Shown here: positions 22,640-33,188 of the stretch, piece by piece | Layout: each line of letters starts with the position of its first letter | Numbering within the stretch: the stretch's first letter is position 1 | NCBI RefSeq assembly: GCF_029407905.1 | Contig: NC_073630.1 | Coordinates: 38,713,001 to 38,777,000, forward strand | Source of the DNA: Bubalus kerabau | Lineage: Eukaryota; Chordata; Mammalia; Artiodactyla; Bovidae | Direction: 5' to 3' | DNA length: 64,000 bases | Notes under the pieces: generated by a model | What the model was told of the DNA's origin: nothing | What the model saw: only the letters and a program-made list of their open reading frames with translations | Databases searched by the model: none | Translations under genes and position numbers: made by a program

Positions 22640-23042
22640 TTCCTGGATCTGTAGTTTGGTATCCCTAACTAATTTTGTAAAGTTCTCAGTCTATAATTAT
22701 TCAAATATTTATTTTGCCCTGTTCTTTCTCTTTTTTCTCCTGGTATTTCAATTTTGTATACCTTTTATTGCTGTCCAACACATTCTGGACATATCTGTTC
22801 ATCTTGCTTTTATTTTTGTTTCCTCTTTGTGTTTCAGTTTAGGAAGTTTCTACTGAGCTACCTTCAAGTTCACTCATTATTTCCTCAGCTGTGAGAAATC
22901 TAATAAACCAGTCAAAGGCTTTTGTGCTATTCTTTTTTTCTTGCATTTCCTTTTGTTTCTTTCTTAGAGAGTTTCCATCTGTCTGCTAACATTATCCATC
23001 TGGTCTCACATGTTATTGAATTTTTCCATTAGGGTTATTTAT
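22640..23042. mobile_element. Ancient L1/HAL1-like fragment, part 1
   Basis: Resembles old mammalian L1M/HAL1 sequence: 'gttctcagtctataattatt', 'gtttaggaagtttctactga', 'agagtttccatctgtctgc', 'gaatttttccattaggg'. It continues after the BovB at 23055-23948. Confidence 0.6.
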
Positions 23043-23960
23043 ATATTAATCATAAGTTCAGTTCAGTTCAGTTCAGTGGCTCAGTCATGTCCGACTCTTT
23101 GCGACCCCATGAACCTCAGCACGCCAGGCCTCCCTGTCCATCACAAACTCCCGGAGTTCACTCAGACTCATGTCCATCGAGTCAGTGATGCCATCCAGCC
23201 ATCTCATCCTCTGTCGTCCCCTTCTCCTCCTGCCCCCAATCCCTCCCAGCATCAGAGTCTTTTCCAATGAGTCAGCTCTTCGGATGAGGTGGCCAAAGTA
23301 CTGGAGTTTCAGCTTTAGCATCATTCCTTCCAAAGAAATCCCAGGGCTGATCTCCTTCAGAATGGACAGGTTGCATCTCCTTGCAGTCCAAGGGACTCTC
23401 AAGAGTCTTCTCCAACACAGTTCAAAAGCATCAATTCTTCAGCGCTCAGCCTTCTTCACAGTCCAACTCTCACATCCATACATGACCACAGGAAAAACCG
23501 TAGCCTTGACTAGACGGACCTTTGTTGGCAAAGTAATGTCTCTGCTTTTGAATATGCTATCTAGGTTGGTCATAACTTTCCTTCCAAGGAGTAAGTGTCT
23601 TTTAATTTCATGGCTGCAGTCACCATCTGTAGTGATTTTGGAGCCCAGAAAAATAAAGTCTGACACTTTCCCCTGTTTCCACATCTGTTTCCCATGAAGT
23701 GATGGGACCAGATGCCATGATCTTCGTTTTCTGAATGTTGAGCTTTAAGCCAACTTTTTCACTCTCCTCTTTCACTTTCATCAAGAGGCTTTTTAGTTCC
23801 TCTTCACTTTCTGCCATAAGGGTGGTGTCATCTGCATATCTGAGGTTATTGATACTTCTCCTGGCAATCTTGATTCCAGCTTGTGTTTCTTCCAGTCCAG
23901 CGTTTCTCATGATGTACTCTGCATATAAGTTAAATAAGCAGGGTGACAATATTAATCATA
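23043..23960 (-). mobile_element. BovB LINE, 5'-truncated copy 5, with 12-bp TSD
   Basis: The body is 23055-23948, reverse orientation, with four TGAAC-type tail units at 23056-23075. The identical 12-mer 'atattaatcata' at 23043-23054 and 23949-23960 is the TSD. The RT YADD region is present (plus-strand complement near 23830). A 2-nt deletion beside the 'gtgtcagac' site, shared with copy 6, breaks the frame. Confidence 0.97.
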
Positions 23961-24589
23961 GCTATGCTAAATTCCTTGTCTGATAGTCCCAACACCTGTG
24001 TGCTTTCTGGATGTAGTTCTGAGGCTTGCTTTGGTCCTCAAAATGTATGTTTATTGCCTTTTAGCTTACCTTGGAAATTTTGTTGAAAGTTGGATATGTT
24101 TATCAGGTAATAGATACTCAAATAAATAGGACTTCAGTATAAAGATTTACATTAATATGATTAGGAGCTGAGTTGTGTGTAAGGTTTGTTACAGCTATAG
24201 GTAACAAAGACTTCAAATTCTTCTACTGTTGTTTTTGCTTTCTGACTTGGGATTTTTTGCTTCTTCTTATTGCTCAAAGATAGTTTGCATCTTGCAACTC
24301 TTTCAGCTATACTCTACTCTTCATATACTAGAGGTCTTTGGGTGTGATGATGACTCATGGGGAAGAGGGCACATTCAATAACATTCCAACTAAGACTCAG
24401 TCTTTTAGTGAGCCAGTGTCTTGAGGGTGTAGTCTCCACAAGTATGTCTATCCCTCCTCCAGGCATATAACTTGTTTCCCTCTTTACTTATACTCTTCCC
24501 TGCTACAGTATTCTCAATATATTTCCTTAAAACCCTCTTCCATGTCGAGTTTGATTTTTTATGTTGTTTTGAATAATTTAGTGTTGTTC
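23961..24589. mobile_element. Ancient L1/HAL1-like fragment, part 2
   Basis: Continues the old element after the BovB: 'cttgtctgatagtcccaaca', 'ttttgttgaaagttggatat', 'tatcaggtaatagatactc' in the order expected for L1M/HAL1-type sequence. Confidence 0.6.
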
Positions 24590-25449
24590 ATGTTTGCCTG
24601 GACTGGAAGAAACACAAGCTGGAATCAAAATTGCCAGGAGCAATATCAATAACCTCAGATATGCAGATGACACCACCCTTATGGCAGAAAGTGAAGAGGA
24701 ACTCAAAAGCCTCTTGATGAAAGTGAAAGTGGAGAGTGAAAAAGTTGGCTTAAAGCTCAACATTCAGAAAACAAAGATCATGGCATCTGGTCCCATCACT
24801 TCATGGGAAATAGATGGGGAAACAGGGGAAAGTGTCAGACTTTATTTTTCTGGGCTCCAAAATCACTACAGATGGTGACTGCAGCCATGAAATTAGAAGA
24901 CGCTTACTCCTTGGAAGGAAAGTTATGACCAACCTAGATAGCATATTCAAAAGCAGAGACATTACTTTGCCAACAAAGGTTCGTCTAGTCAAGGCTACGG
25001 TTTTTCCTGTGGTCATGTATGGATGTGAGAGTTGGACTGTGAAGAAGGCTGAACACTGAAGAATTGATGCTTTTGAACTGTGGTGTTGGAGAAGACTCTT
25101 GAGAGTCCCTTGGACTGCAAGGAGATACAACCTGTACATTCTGAAGGAGATCAGCCCTGGGATTTCTTTGGAAGGAATGATGCTAAAGCTGAAACTCCAG
25201 TACTTTGGCCACCTCATGCGAAGAGTTGACTCATTGGAAAAGACTCTGATGCTGGGAGGGATTGGGGGCAAGAGGAGAAGGGGACAACAGAGGATGAGAT
25301 GGCTGGATGGCATCACGGACTCAATGGACGTGAGTCTGAGTGAACTCCGGGAGTTTGTGATGGACAGGGAGGCCTGGTGTGCTATGATTCAGGGGGTCGC
25401 AAAGAGTCGGACACGACTGAGCGACTGATCTGATCTGATCTAATGTTTG
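24590..25449 (+). mobile_element. BovB LINE, 5'-truncated copy 6, with TSD
   Basis: The body is 24597-25442, sense orientation, with a (TGATC)n tail at 25425-25441. The 7-mer 'atgtttg' flanks it (24590 and 25443; the next four bases also agree at three positions). It carries YADD and the following RT region (24594-24878), then a frame break caused by the 2-nt deletion also present in copy 5. Confidence 0.97.
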
Positions 25450-25900
25450 TCTGCTATTTTTTCCCCTAGGTGAGATAGGAAAGTTGAATCTGGGCGACTT
25501 TGCTCCCTGAGCTGTGATAAGTTTTCAGAATTTGCTCTCTGGCAAATTCATTCCCCCTGGGGTCCAGGCTTTATAGGGAGAAAAGCCTGAGTGAGTTTTC
25601 AGAATGGTTATTACACCCCTCCTCCAACCAGGGCTGGGAGGAGATGTTTCTCAAAGGCTCACTTGGAGAACTTGGTGGGTTCCTGCAGTGAAAGACTGAT
25701 GAAGTACAAGACCCACCTACTGACTGCAGCAACTGGGATTTTTTTCACTCTGATGTTAGCCCACATTCAGGCCCAGCAATTCTTCAAAATAGCCACTAAA
25801 CTTTTCCTACCATCATTTAAATTCCAAAGGTTTCTGCTCCAGGTAAGCCAACCTCAGGAGCTATCTGTGTCTTCCTGCATCTGACTATCCAGAGTTTAGG
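25450..25900. mobile_element. Ancient L1/HAL1-like fragment, part 3
   Basis: The old element resumes: 'cctaggtgagataggaaag', 'tgctctctggcaaattcatt', 'ggggtccaggcttta'. The right limit is uncertain and may reach about 26050. Confidence 0.55.
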
Positions 25901-26490
25901 GTGAACATTTGTCCAAAGATCAGATCTCTGATGGGTCCAAAAAACACCTGACTTTCAGTTTTCCCTACTTTTTCTTCTTTTCATGTCAGAACAAGGAACC
26001 GCAGTCTCTAACACTTCATTTTGGTTTGTGTCCCTCCATCTATCTTCTTTTCTAAGTCTTTTTTTCTTAAGTGTTCAATTTGATCAAACTATGCAGATAA
26101 ATTAGAAATTATGCAGAAAGTTTTATCTTCAATTTCCCTAATTAGTTCAGTGAGGCATGAAATGGCTAAATGCAAAACACTGATTCACCAAATCCTGGAG
26201 TTTTACTGAGGAAGATATGAAGTTTTAGTTCGATTGTCCAAATGAGAACTAATAGGAACTCTATTGGTCATGACCTTAGTGTCACTGGGACATTGAAAGC
26301 AGTTCTTGTGGTCTTTAGATTTAACTTTCACAATCAGAAATAGTGATATCAGTCTAGAAAAAAACAGACAAGTGCTCTGATCTGTAGCAGGTGACAAGGA
26401 TGACGTTCTAAGTCAGGTTACTTGTGATGACTGATCTCACCAGAATTAGACTTAATAGAAAGTTGACCTTCAAACACAGACTGCTATGGT
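25901..26490. other. Stretch without recognisable gene
   Basis: Possibly the end of the old L1/HAL1-like element, then single-copy sequence. No ORF of interest. Confidence 0.4.
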
Positions 26491-26707
26491 CAATCCTGCT
26501 GCCCTGGTGGCTCAGCTGATAAAGAATCCACCTTCAATGTGGGAGATCTGGGTTTGATCCCTGAGTTGGGAAGATCCCCTGAAGAAAGGAAAGGCTACCC
26601 ATGCCAGTATTCTGGCCTGGAGAATTCTGTAGACTGTATAGTCCATGGGTTTGCAAAAAGTCAGACACAACTGAGCAACTTTCACTTTCACTTTCATTGC
26701 CAATCCT
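26491..26707 (+). mobile_element. Bov-tA SINE with TSD
   Basis: The body is about 26498-26700: tRNA-like head ('ccctggtggctcagctgata'), Bov-A monomer, and an unusual (CACTTT)n tail at 26677-26697. The 7-mer 'caatcct' occurs at 26491 and 26701. Confidence 0.95.
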
Positions 26708-26885
26708 ATCCCACTAGAAAAGAAAGAGTTATGTAATTTAATTTTTTATCTTCCCTAAAATCATAGATTTTGATATTTTATTTTTTGTTACATGCTACTT
26801 GTGTTTTGCTATTAAAGCACTTTATAAATGAGAACTCTTTCTTATAGTATAGCTTAGATGAGCCTTTATATATGCTTACTATATA

Positions 26886-27164
26886 TTGGAGAAGGAAATG
26901 GCAACCCACTCCAGTGTTCTTGCCTGGAGAATCCCAGGGATGGGGGAGCCTGGTGGGCTGCAGTTCATGGGGTCGCTGAGGGCCAGACGCGATTGAGCGA
27001 CTTCACTTTTACTTTTCACTCTCATGCATTGGAGAAGGAAATGGCAACCCACTCCAGTGTTCTTGCCTGGAGAATCCCAGGGATGGGGGAGCCTGGTGGG
27101 CTGCCGTCTATGGGGTCGCACAGAGTCGGCCACAACTGAAGCGACTTAGCATAGCATAGCATAG
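26886..27164 (+). mobile_element. Bov-A2 SINE, two-monomer
   Basis: Two Bov-A monomers (26886-27005 and 27031-27140) joined by a linker 'cttcacttttacttttcac'. Each begins 'ggagaaggaaatggcaaccc'. The 3' tail is (AGCAT)n rather than the common (AGC)n. Flanking 'tatata' words could be a TSD but are low complexity. Confidence 0.95.
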
Positions 27165-27951
27165 GATATATAGCATGTCTCAATCATATTTAAATTATTC
27201 ACTACTCTGGAAAACTGAAATTTTTTAACTACTTAACTGGTAAAATCAAGATCCATAAAAATTGATTCTTGTACCTGAAAATTACTGCAAGATATAGAAG
27301 CAATTGCTACATATTTTTGTTTTAAAATGTAAGTTTATATTGTAATTTTTATTATATTATATATATTAATTTTGCATTCAAAACTTTGAAACTCAAATTA
27401 TGAGTATACAGTGCAATCATCAATTTAAACCACATTAACTAAATCTGTTAAGTATTTATTATTAAATAGAAACTCCACTCCTCACCCCAACCACAAAGCA
27501 GAGGATTGTTTATAAACAATACTTGGCTTAGTAAAAGTAAGTGAGACTTGAAATGTGCAGTGCCTGAGTCCACATTCAACAATTTATATTTCTAAGTCAT
27601 TCTCAAAATTTTAGTCTAATGAATAATATTTGTAAGAAGATTGAAAATAAGTCAGATCCTGCTCACCAATAGGTTTTCATCTTGCTCTGAAAAAATTAAC
27701 ATCAATCTTTTTTTTGTTCAACTCTTGGCTATTTAGAGGCTGGCAGTGAGCATCAATGGAGGTCTATTCACAAATGGTCTTTTAACTTCCTGCCACCTGT
27801 CCTCTAGGAAGAGACTTTATACCAGCAGCAGCTTAATTATCAGGTACTAAACAGATGGGAACAATTTTTAGTAACTACCAATTTAATCAGATTTGGAGTA
27901 ACAACTTAACTATGAAAAACCTCTGTCTTAAAGCCCCCTATATTATTTGTT
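27165..27951. other. AT-rich stretch without recognisable gene
   Basis: Contains a perfect 16-bp palindrome at 27505-27520 (see findings). Nothing else recognised. Confidence 0.45.
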
Positions 27952-28172
27952 CTTCATGTGCATTGAAAGTGAAAGTTTCAGTCACTTAGTCATGTCTGAG
28001 TGTTTGTGACCCAATGGACTATAGCCCACCAGGTTCCTCTGTCCACGGAGTTCTCCAGGTAAGAGTACTGGAGTAGATTGCCATGACCTTCTCCAGGGAA
28101 TCTTTCCACCCAGGGATCAAACCTGAGTATCCCGCATTGCAGCAGATTCTTTACCATCTGAGCTTCATGTGC
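27952..28172 (-). mobile_element. Bov-tA SINE with perfect 10-bp TSD
   Basis: The body is 27962-28162, reverse orientation, diverged in the head. The 10-mer 'cttcatgtgc' at 27952-27961 and 28163-28172 is the TSD. Confidence 0.95.
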
Positions 28173-29398
28173 GTTAATTCACTATTTTTCTTTTCTCTTT
28201 TTTTTTTAGTAAAAGATACATAGATCTGGCAATTTTCACTTTAACAAGCATATCATGTCGCTCAGTTGTGTTCCACTTTTTGTGACCCCATGGACTTCAG
28301 AACACCAGGCCTCTTTGTACATCACAAACTCCCAGAGATTACTCAAACTCATGACCATTGAGTCAGTGATGCCATTCAACCATCTCATCCTCTGTCGTCC
28401 CCTTCTCCTCCAGCCTTCAATCTTTCCCAGCATCAGGGTCTTTTCAATGGGTCAGTTCTTCATATCAGGGACCAAATAATGGAGTTTCACCTTCAGCATC
28501 TGTCCTTCCAATGAACACCCAGGACTGATCTCCTTTAGGATGACTGCATCAATCTCCTTGGAGTCCAAAGGACTCTCAAGTATCTTCTCCAAAACCACAG
28601 TTCAAAAGCATCAATTCTCTGGTGCTCAGCTTTCTTTATAGTCCAAATCTCACATCCATACATGACTACTGGAAAAACCAAAGCCTTGACTAGAGGGACC
28701 TTTGTTGACAAAGTAATGTCTGTGCTTTTTAATATGCTGTCTAGGTTGGTCATAACTTTCCTTCAAAAGAGTAAACGTCTGTTAATTTCATGGCTGCAAT
28801 CACCATCTGCAGTGATTTGGAATTCAAAAAAAATAAAATAAAATAAAGTCTGTCACTGTTACCATTGTTTCCCCATCTATTTGCCATGAAGTGATGGGAC
28901 CAGATGCCACGATCTTAGTTTTCTCAATTTTGAGTTTTCAGCCAGCTTTTTCACTTTCCTCTTTTACTTTCATCAAGAGGCTCTTTACTTCCTCTTTGCT
29001 TTCTGCCATAACTGTGGTGTCATCTGCATATCTGAGGTTATTGATATTTCTCCTGGCAATCTTGATTCCAGCTTGTGCTTCATCCAGCCCAGCGTTTCTC
29101 ATGATGTACTCTGCATAGAAGTTAAATAAGTAGGGTGACAATATACAGCCTTGACATACTCCTTTCCGATTTGGAACCAGTCCATTGTTCCATGTCCAGT
29201 TCTAGCTGTTGCTTCCTGACCTGCATACTGATTTCTCAGGAGGCAGGTGATGTGGTCTGGTATTCCCATCTCTTTCAGAATTTTATACTGTTTGTGGTGA
29301 TCCACATGGTCAAAGGCTTTGGCATAGTCAATAAATCAGAACCAGATGTTTTTCTGGAACTGTCTTGCTTTTTCAATGATCCAGCAGATGTTGGCCAT

Positions 29399-29767
29399 TT
29401 AATCTCTGGTTCCTCTGCCTTTTCCAAATCCAGCTTGAACATCTGGAAGTTCATGGTTCACGTACTGTTGAAGCCTCATTTGGAGAATTTTGAGCATTAC
29501 TTTTACACTTGTGCAGTACTTTGAACATTCTTCAGAATTGCTTTTCTTTGGGATTGGGATGAAAACTGACCTTTTCCAGTCCTGTGGCCACTGCTGAGTT
29601 TTCCACATTTGCTGGCATATTGAGTGCAGCACTTTCACAGCATCATCTTTTAGGAGTTGAAATAGCTCAACTGGAATCTCATCACCTCTAGCTTTGTTCA
29701 TAGTGATGCTTCCTAAGGCCCACTTTACTTCACATTCCAGGTTTTCTGGCTCTAGGTGAGTGATCAC
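29399..29767 (-). pseudogene. BovB RT domain N-terminal fragment of copy 7
   Basis: A 122-codon open piece of the BovB reverse transcriptase, including 'KARGDEIPVELFQLL' and 'QDWKRSVFIPIPKKSNS', which precede RT motif A. The YADD region lies further downstream in a separate piece (28938-29141). It is non-functional because flanking frames are shifted. Confidence 0.8.
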
Positions 29768-30556
29768 ACCATCATGATTATCTAGGTCGTGAAGATCTTT
29801 TTTGTATAGTTGTTCTGTGTATTCTTACCACCTCTTCTTAATATCTTCTGCTTCTGTTAGGTCCATACCATTTCTGTCCTTTATTGAGCCTATCTTTGCA
29901 TTAAATGTTCCCTTGGTATCTCTAAGTTTCTTGAAGAGATCTCTAGTCTTTCCCATTCCATTGTTTTTCTCTATTTCTTTGCATTGATCACTGAGGAAGG
30001 CTGTCTTATCTTTCCTTGCTATTCTTTGGAACTCTGCATTCAAAGGGGTTTATATTTCTTTTTCTCCTTTGCTTTTCACTTCTCTTCTTTTCACAGCTAT
30101 TTCTAAGGCCTCCTCAGACAACCATTTTCCCTTTTTGAATTTATTTTTCTTGGGGAAGGTCTTGATCCCTGCCTCTTGTACAATGTCTCAAACCTCCGTT
30201 CATAGTTCATCAGGCACTCTGTCTATCAGAACTAATCCCTTGAATCTATTTGTCACCTCCACTGTATAATCATATGCAATTTGATTTAGGTCATACTTGA
30301 ATGATCTAGTGGTTTTCCCTACTTTCTTCAATTTAAGTATGAACTTGTCAATAAGGATTTCATGATCTGAGCCACAGTCAGCTCCTGGTCTTGCTTTTGC
30401 TGACTGTATAGAGCTTCTCCATCTTTGGCTGCAAAGAATATCATCAGTCTGATTTTGGCATTGACCCTCTGGTTATGTCCATGTGTAGAGTCTTATCTTA
30501 TGTTGTTGGAAGAGGGTGTGTGTTCTCTTGGCAAACCTCCTGGCCTTTGCCCTGCT

Positions 30557-30911
30557 TCATTCTGTACTCCAAGGCCAAATTTGCCTGTTACCAGGTATTT
30601 TTTGACTTCCTATGTTTGCATTCCAGTCTGCTATAATGAAAAGGACATCTTTTGGGGGTGTTAGTTCTAGAAGGTCTTGTAGGTCTTCATAGAACCGTTC
30701 AGCTTCTTCAGCATTACTGGTCAGGGCATAGACTTGGATTACCATGATATTGAGTGGTTTGCCTTGGAAATGAACAGAGATCATTCTGTCTTTTGAGATT
30801 ACATCCAAGTACTGCAGTTTGGACTCTTTTGTTGACTATGAGGGCTACTCCATTTGTTCTAAGGGATTCTTTCCCAAAGTAGTAGATATAGGTCATCTGA
30901 GTTAAGTTCAC
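30557..30911 (-). pseudogene. BovB endonuclease-domain fragments of copy 7
   Basis: Two overlapping open pieces (30714-30911 and 30557-30808) carry parts of the exo-endo-phosphatase-type endonuclease that nicks the target in BovB retrotransposition. Recognisable parts are 'YYFGKESLRTNGVALIVNK' and 'NIMVIQVYALTSNAEEAERF', with the metal-binding 'DWNANIG' (consensus DxNA(K/N)xG). In this copy the residues before it read 'FIIADWNANIG'. The frame shift near 30760 separates the two. Confidence 0.82.
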
Positions 30912-31461
30912 CCATTCCAGTCCATTTTAGTTCACTGATTCCTAAAATGTCAACATTCACTCTTGCCATCTCCTGTTTGACCACTTCTAATTTGCCTTGA
31001 TTCATGGACCTAACATTCCAGGTTCCTATGCAATATTGCTCTTTATAGCATCAGACTTTACTTCCATCACCAGTCACATCCACAACTGGGTGTTGTTTTT
31101 GCTTTGGCTCTGTCTTCATTCTTTGTGGAGCTATTTCTCCACTGATCTCCAGTAACATATTGGGTACCTACCGACCTGGGGAGTTCATCTTTCAGTGTCC
31201 TATCTTTTTGCCTTTTCATACTCTTTATGGGGTTCTCAAGGCAAGAATACTGAAGTGGTTTGCCATTCCTTTCTCCAGTAGACCACGTTTATAGTTTATT
31301 ATTTCAATTATATATTTTTGCATAATGACTTTTCTACAAACCCTGATATAAAGATTGAAAACCACACCAAAGCAGAACATGTCCTGAAACACAGCTAAAC
31401 AGGAAAGGTGCTGTTGTCTGTCAGAAACTGTTGTCTCCAGCATTCACAAAATCATGTTGTT

Positions 31462-33188
31462 AATATCCACTTTATTAGAGATACCAAGGGAACATTTTAT
31501 GCAAAGATGGACTCAATAAGGGGCAGAAATGGTAGGGACCTAACAGAAGCAGAAGATATTAAGAAGAGGTGGCAAGAATACACAGAAGAACTGTACAAAA
31601 AAAGGTTTTCATGACCCAGATAATCACAATGGTGTGATCACTCACCTAGAGCCAGACAACCTGGATTGTGAAGTCAAGTGGGCCTTAGAAAGCATCACTA
31701 CAAACAAAGCTAGTGGAGGTGATGGAATTCCAGTTGAGCTATTTCAGATCCTGAAACATAATGCTGTGAAAGTGCTGCACTCAATATGCCAGCAAATTTG
31801 GAAAACTCAGCAGTGGCCACAGGACTGGAAAAGGTCAATTTTCATTCCAATCACAAAGAAAGGCAATGCCAAATAATGCTCAAACTACCACACAATTGCA
31901 CTCATCTCACACGCTAGTAAAGTAATGCTTAAAATTCTCCAAGCCAGGCTTCAGCAATATGTGAACCATAAACTTCCAGATGTTCAAGCTGGTTTTAGAA
32001 AAGTCAGAGGAACCAGATATCAAATTGCCAACATTTGCTGGATTATCGAAAAAGCAAGAGAGTTCCAGAAAAACATCTATTTCTGCTTTATTGACTATGC
32101 CAAAGCCTTTGACTGTGTGGATCACAACAAACTGTGGAAAATTCTTAAAGAAATGGGAATACCAGACCACCTGACCTGCCTCCTGAGGAATCTGTATGCA
32201 GCTCAGGAAGCAACAGTTAGAACTGATATGGAACAACAGACTGGTTCCAAATAGGAAAAGGAGTACGTCAAGGCTGTATATTGTCACCCTGCTTATTTAA
32301 CTTATATGCAGAGTACATCATGAGAAATGCTGGGCTGGAGGAAGCACAAGCTGGAATCAAGATTGCTGGGAGAAATATCAATAACCTCAGATAGACAGAT
32401 GATACCACCCTTATGGCAGAAAGTGAAGAAGAACTAAAGAGCCTCTTGATGAAAGTGAAAGAAGAGACTGAAAAAGTTGGCTTAAAGCTCAACATTCAGA
32501 AAATTAAGATCCTGGCATCTGGTCCCATCACTTCATGGCAAATAGATGGGGAAACAGTGGAAACAGTGTCAGACTTTATTTTTTTGGGCTCCAAAATCAC
32601 TGCAGATGGTGATTGCAGCCATGAAATTAAAAGATGGTTATTCCTTGGAAGGAAAGTTATGACCAACCTAGACAGCATATTAAAAGGCACAGACATTACT
32701 TTACCAACAAAGGTCTGCCTGATCAAGGCTACGGTTTTCCAGTGGTCATTTATAAATGTGAGTGTTGGACTATAAAGAAAGCTGAGTGCAGAAGAATTGA
32801 TGCTTTTGAACTGTGGTGTTGGAGAAGACTCTTGAGAGCCCCTTGGACTGCAAGGAGATCCCACCAGTCCACCCAAAAGATCAGTCCTGGGTGTTCATTG
32901 GAAGGACTGATGTTGAAGCTGTAACTTCAACACTTTGGCCACCTGATGTGAAGAGCTGACTCATTGGAAAAGACCCTGATGCTGGGAAAGATTGAGGGCA
33001 GGAGGAGAAGGGGATGACAGAGGATGTGATGTTTGGATGGTATCACCGACTCAATGGACATGGGTTTGGGTGGGCTCAGGGAGTTGGTGATGGACAGGAA
33101 GGTCTGGCATGCTGCAGTTCATGGGGTCACAAAGTGTTGGACATGACTGAGCAACTGACCTGAACTGAACTGAACTGAATATCCACTT
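31462..33188 (+). mobile_element. BovB LINE, 5'-truncated copy 8, with 11-bp TSD
   Basis: The body is about 31473-33177, sense orientation, starting in the linker ('attagagataccaaggg') and running through RT to a (TGAAC)n tail at 33161-33177. The 11-mer 'aatatccactt' at 31462-31472 and 33178-33188 is the TSD. Open frames include the RT N-terminal region (31634-31876) and motif A (31925-32254). The catalytic YADD codons read stop-T-D-D at about 32393, so RT is dead. Confidence 0.97.
31925..32254 (+). pseudogene. BovB RT fragment with motif A (copy 8)
   Basis: A 109-codon piece with 'QAGFRKVRGTRYQIANICW' and motif A 'FIDYAKAFDCVD' (residues about 54-65, catalytic Asp in 'FID'), then 'LWKILKEMGIPDHL'. 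It ends at a premature stop after 'EQQTGSK'. Motif C in the next piece is mutated. It is a fragment of the BovB RT and not a host gene. Confidence 0.82.

Larger units (their letters stand above)
28249..31287 (-). mobile_element. BovB LINE, nearly full-length copy 7 (about 3.04 kb)
   Basis: Reading on the minus strand from 31287, the 5' region ('gtagaccac' end on plus, leading into the 'MKRQK'-type start region near 31220) is followed by the apurinic-type endonuclease domain (about 30550-31010), the linker (about 29820-30500), the RT domain (about 28930-29770) and the 3' tail at 28249. BovB full length is about 3.2 kb, so only a little of the 5' end may be missing. The ORF is broken by many stops and frameshifts, giving open pieces of 60-122 codons. 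No clear TSD was found. It is an old, immobile copy. Confidence 0.94.

Noticed and set aside
26498..26580. tRNA-like gene with A and B boxes
   Set aside because: It is the tRNA-derived head of a Bov-tA SINE; the same applies to 15968, 36779, 46158 and 52772. No cloverleaf-competent tRNA gene was seen.
30425..30664. Plus-strand ORF of 79 codons
   Set aside because: It is the antisense of the BovB endonuclease region in copy 7 and has no motif of its own.
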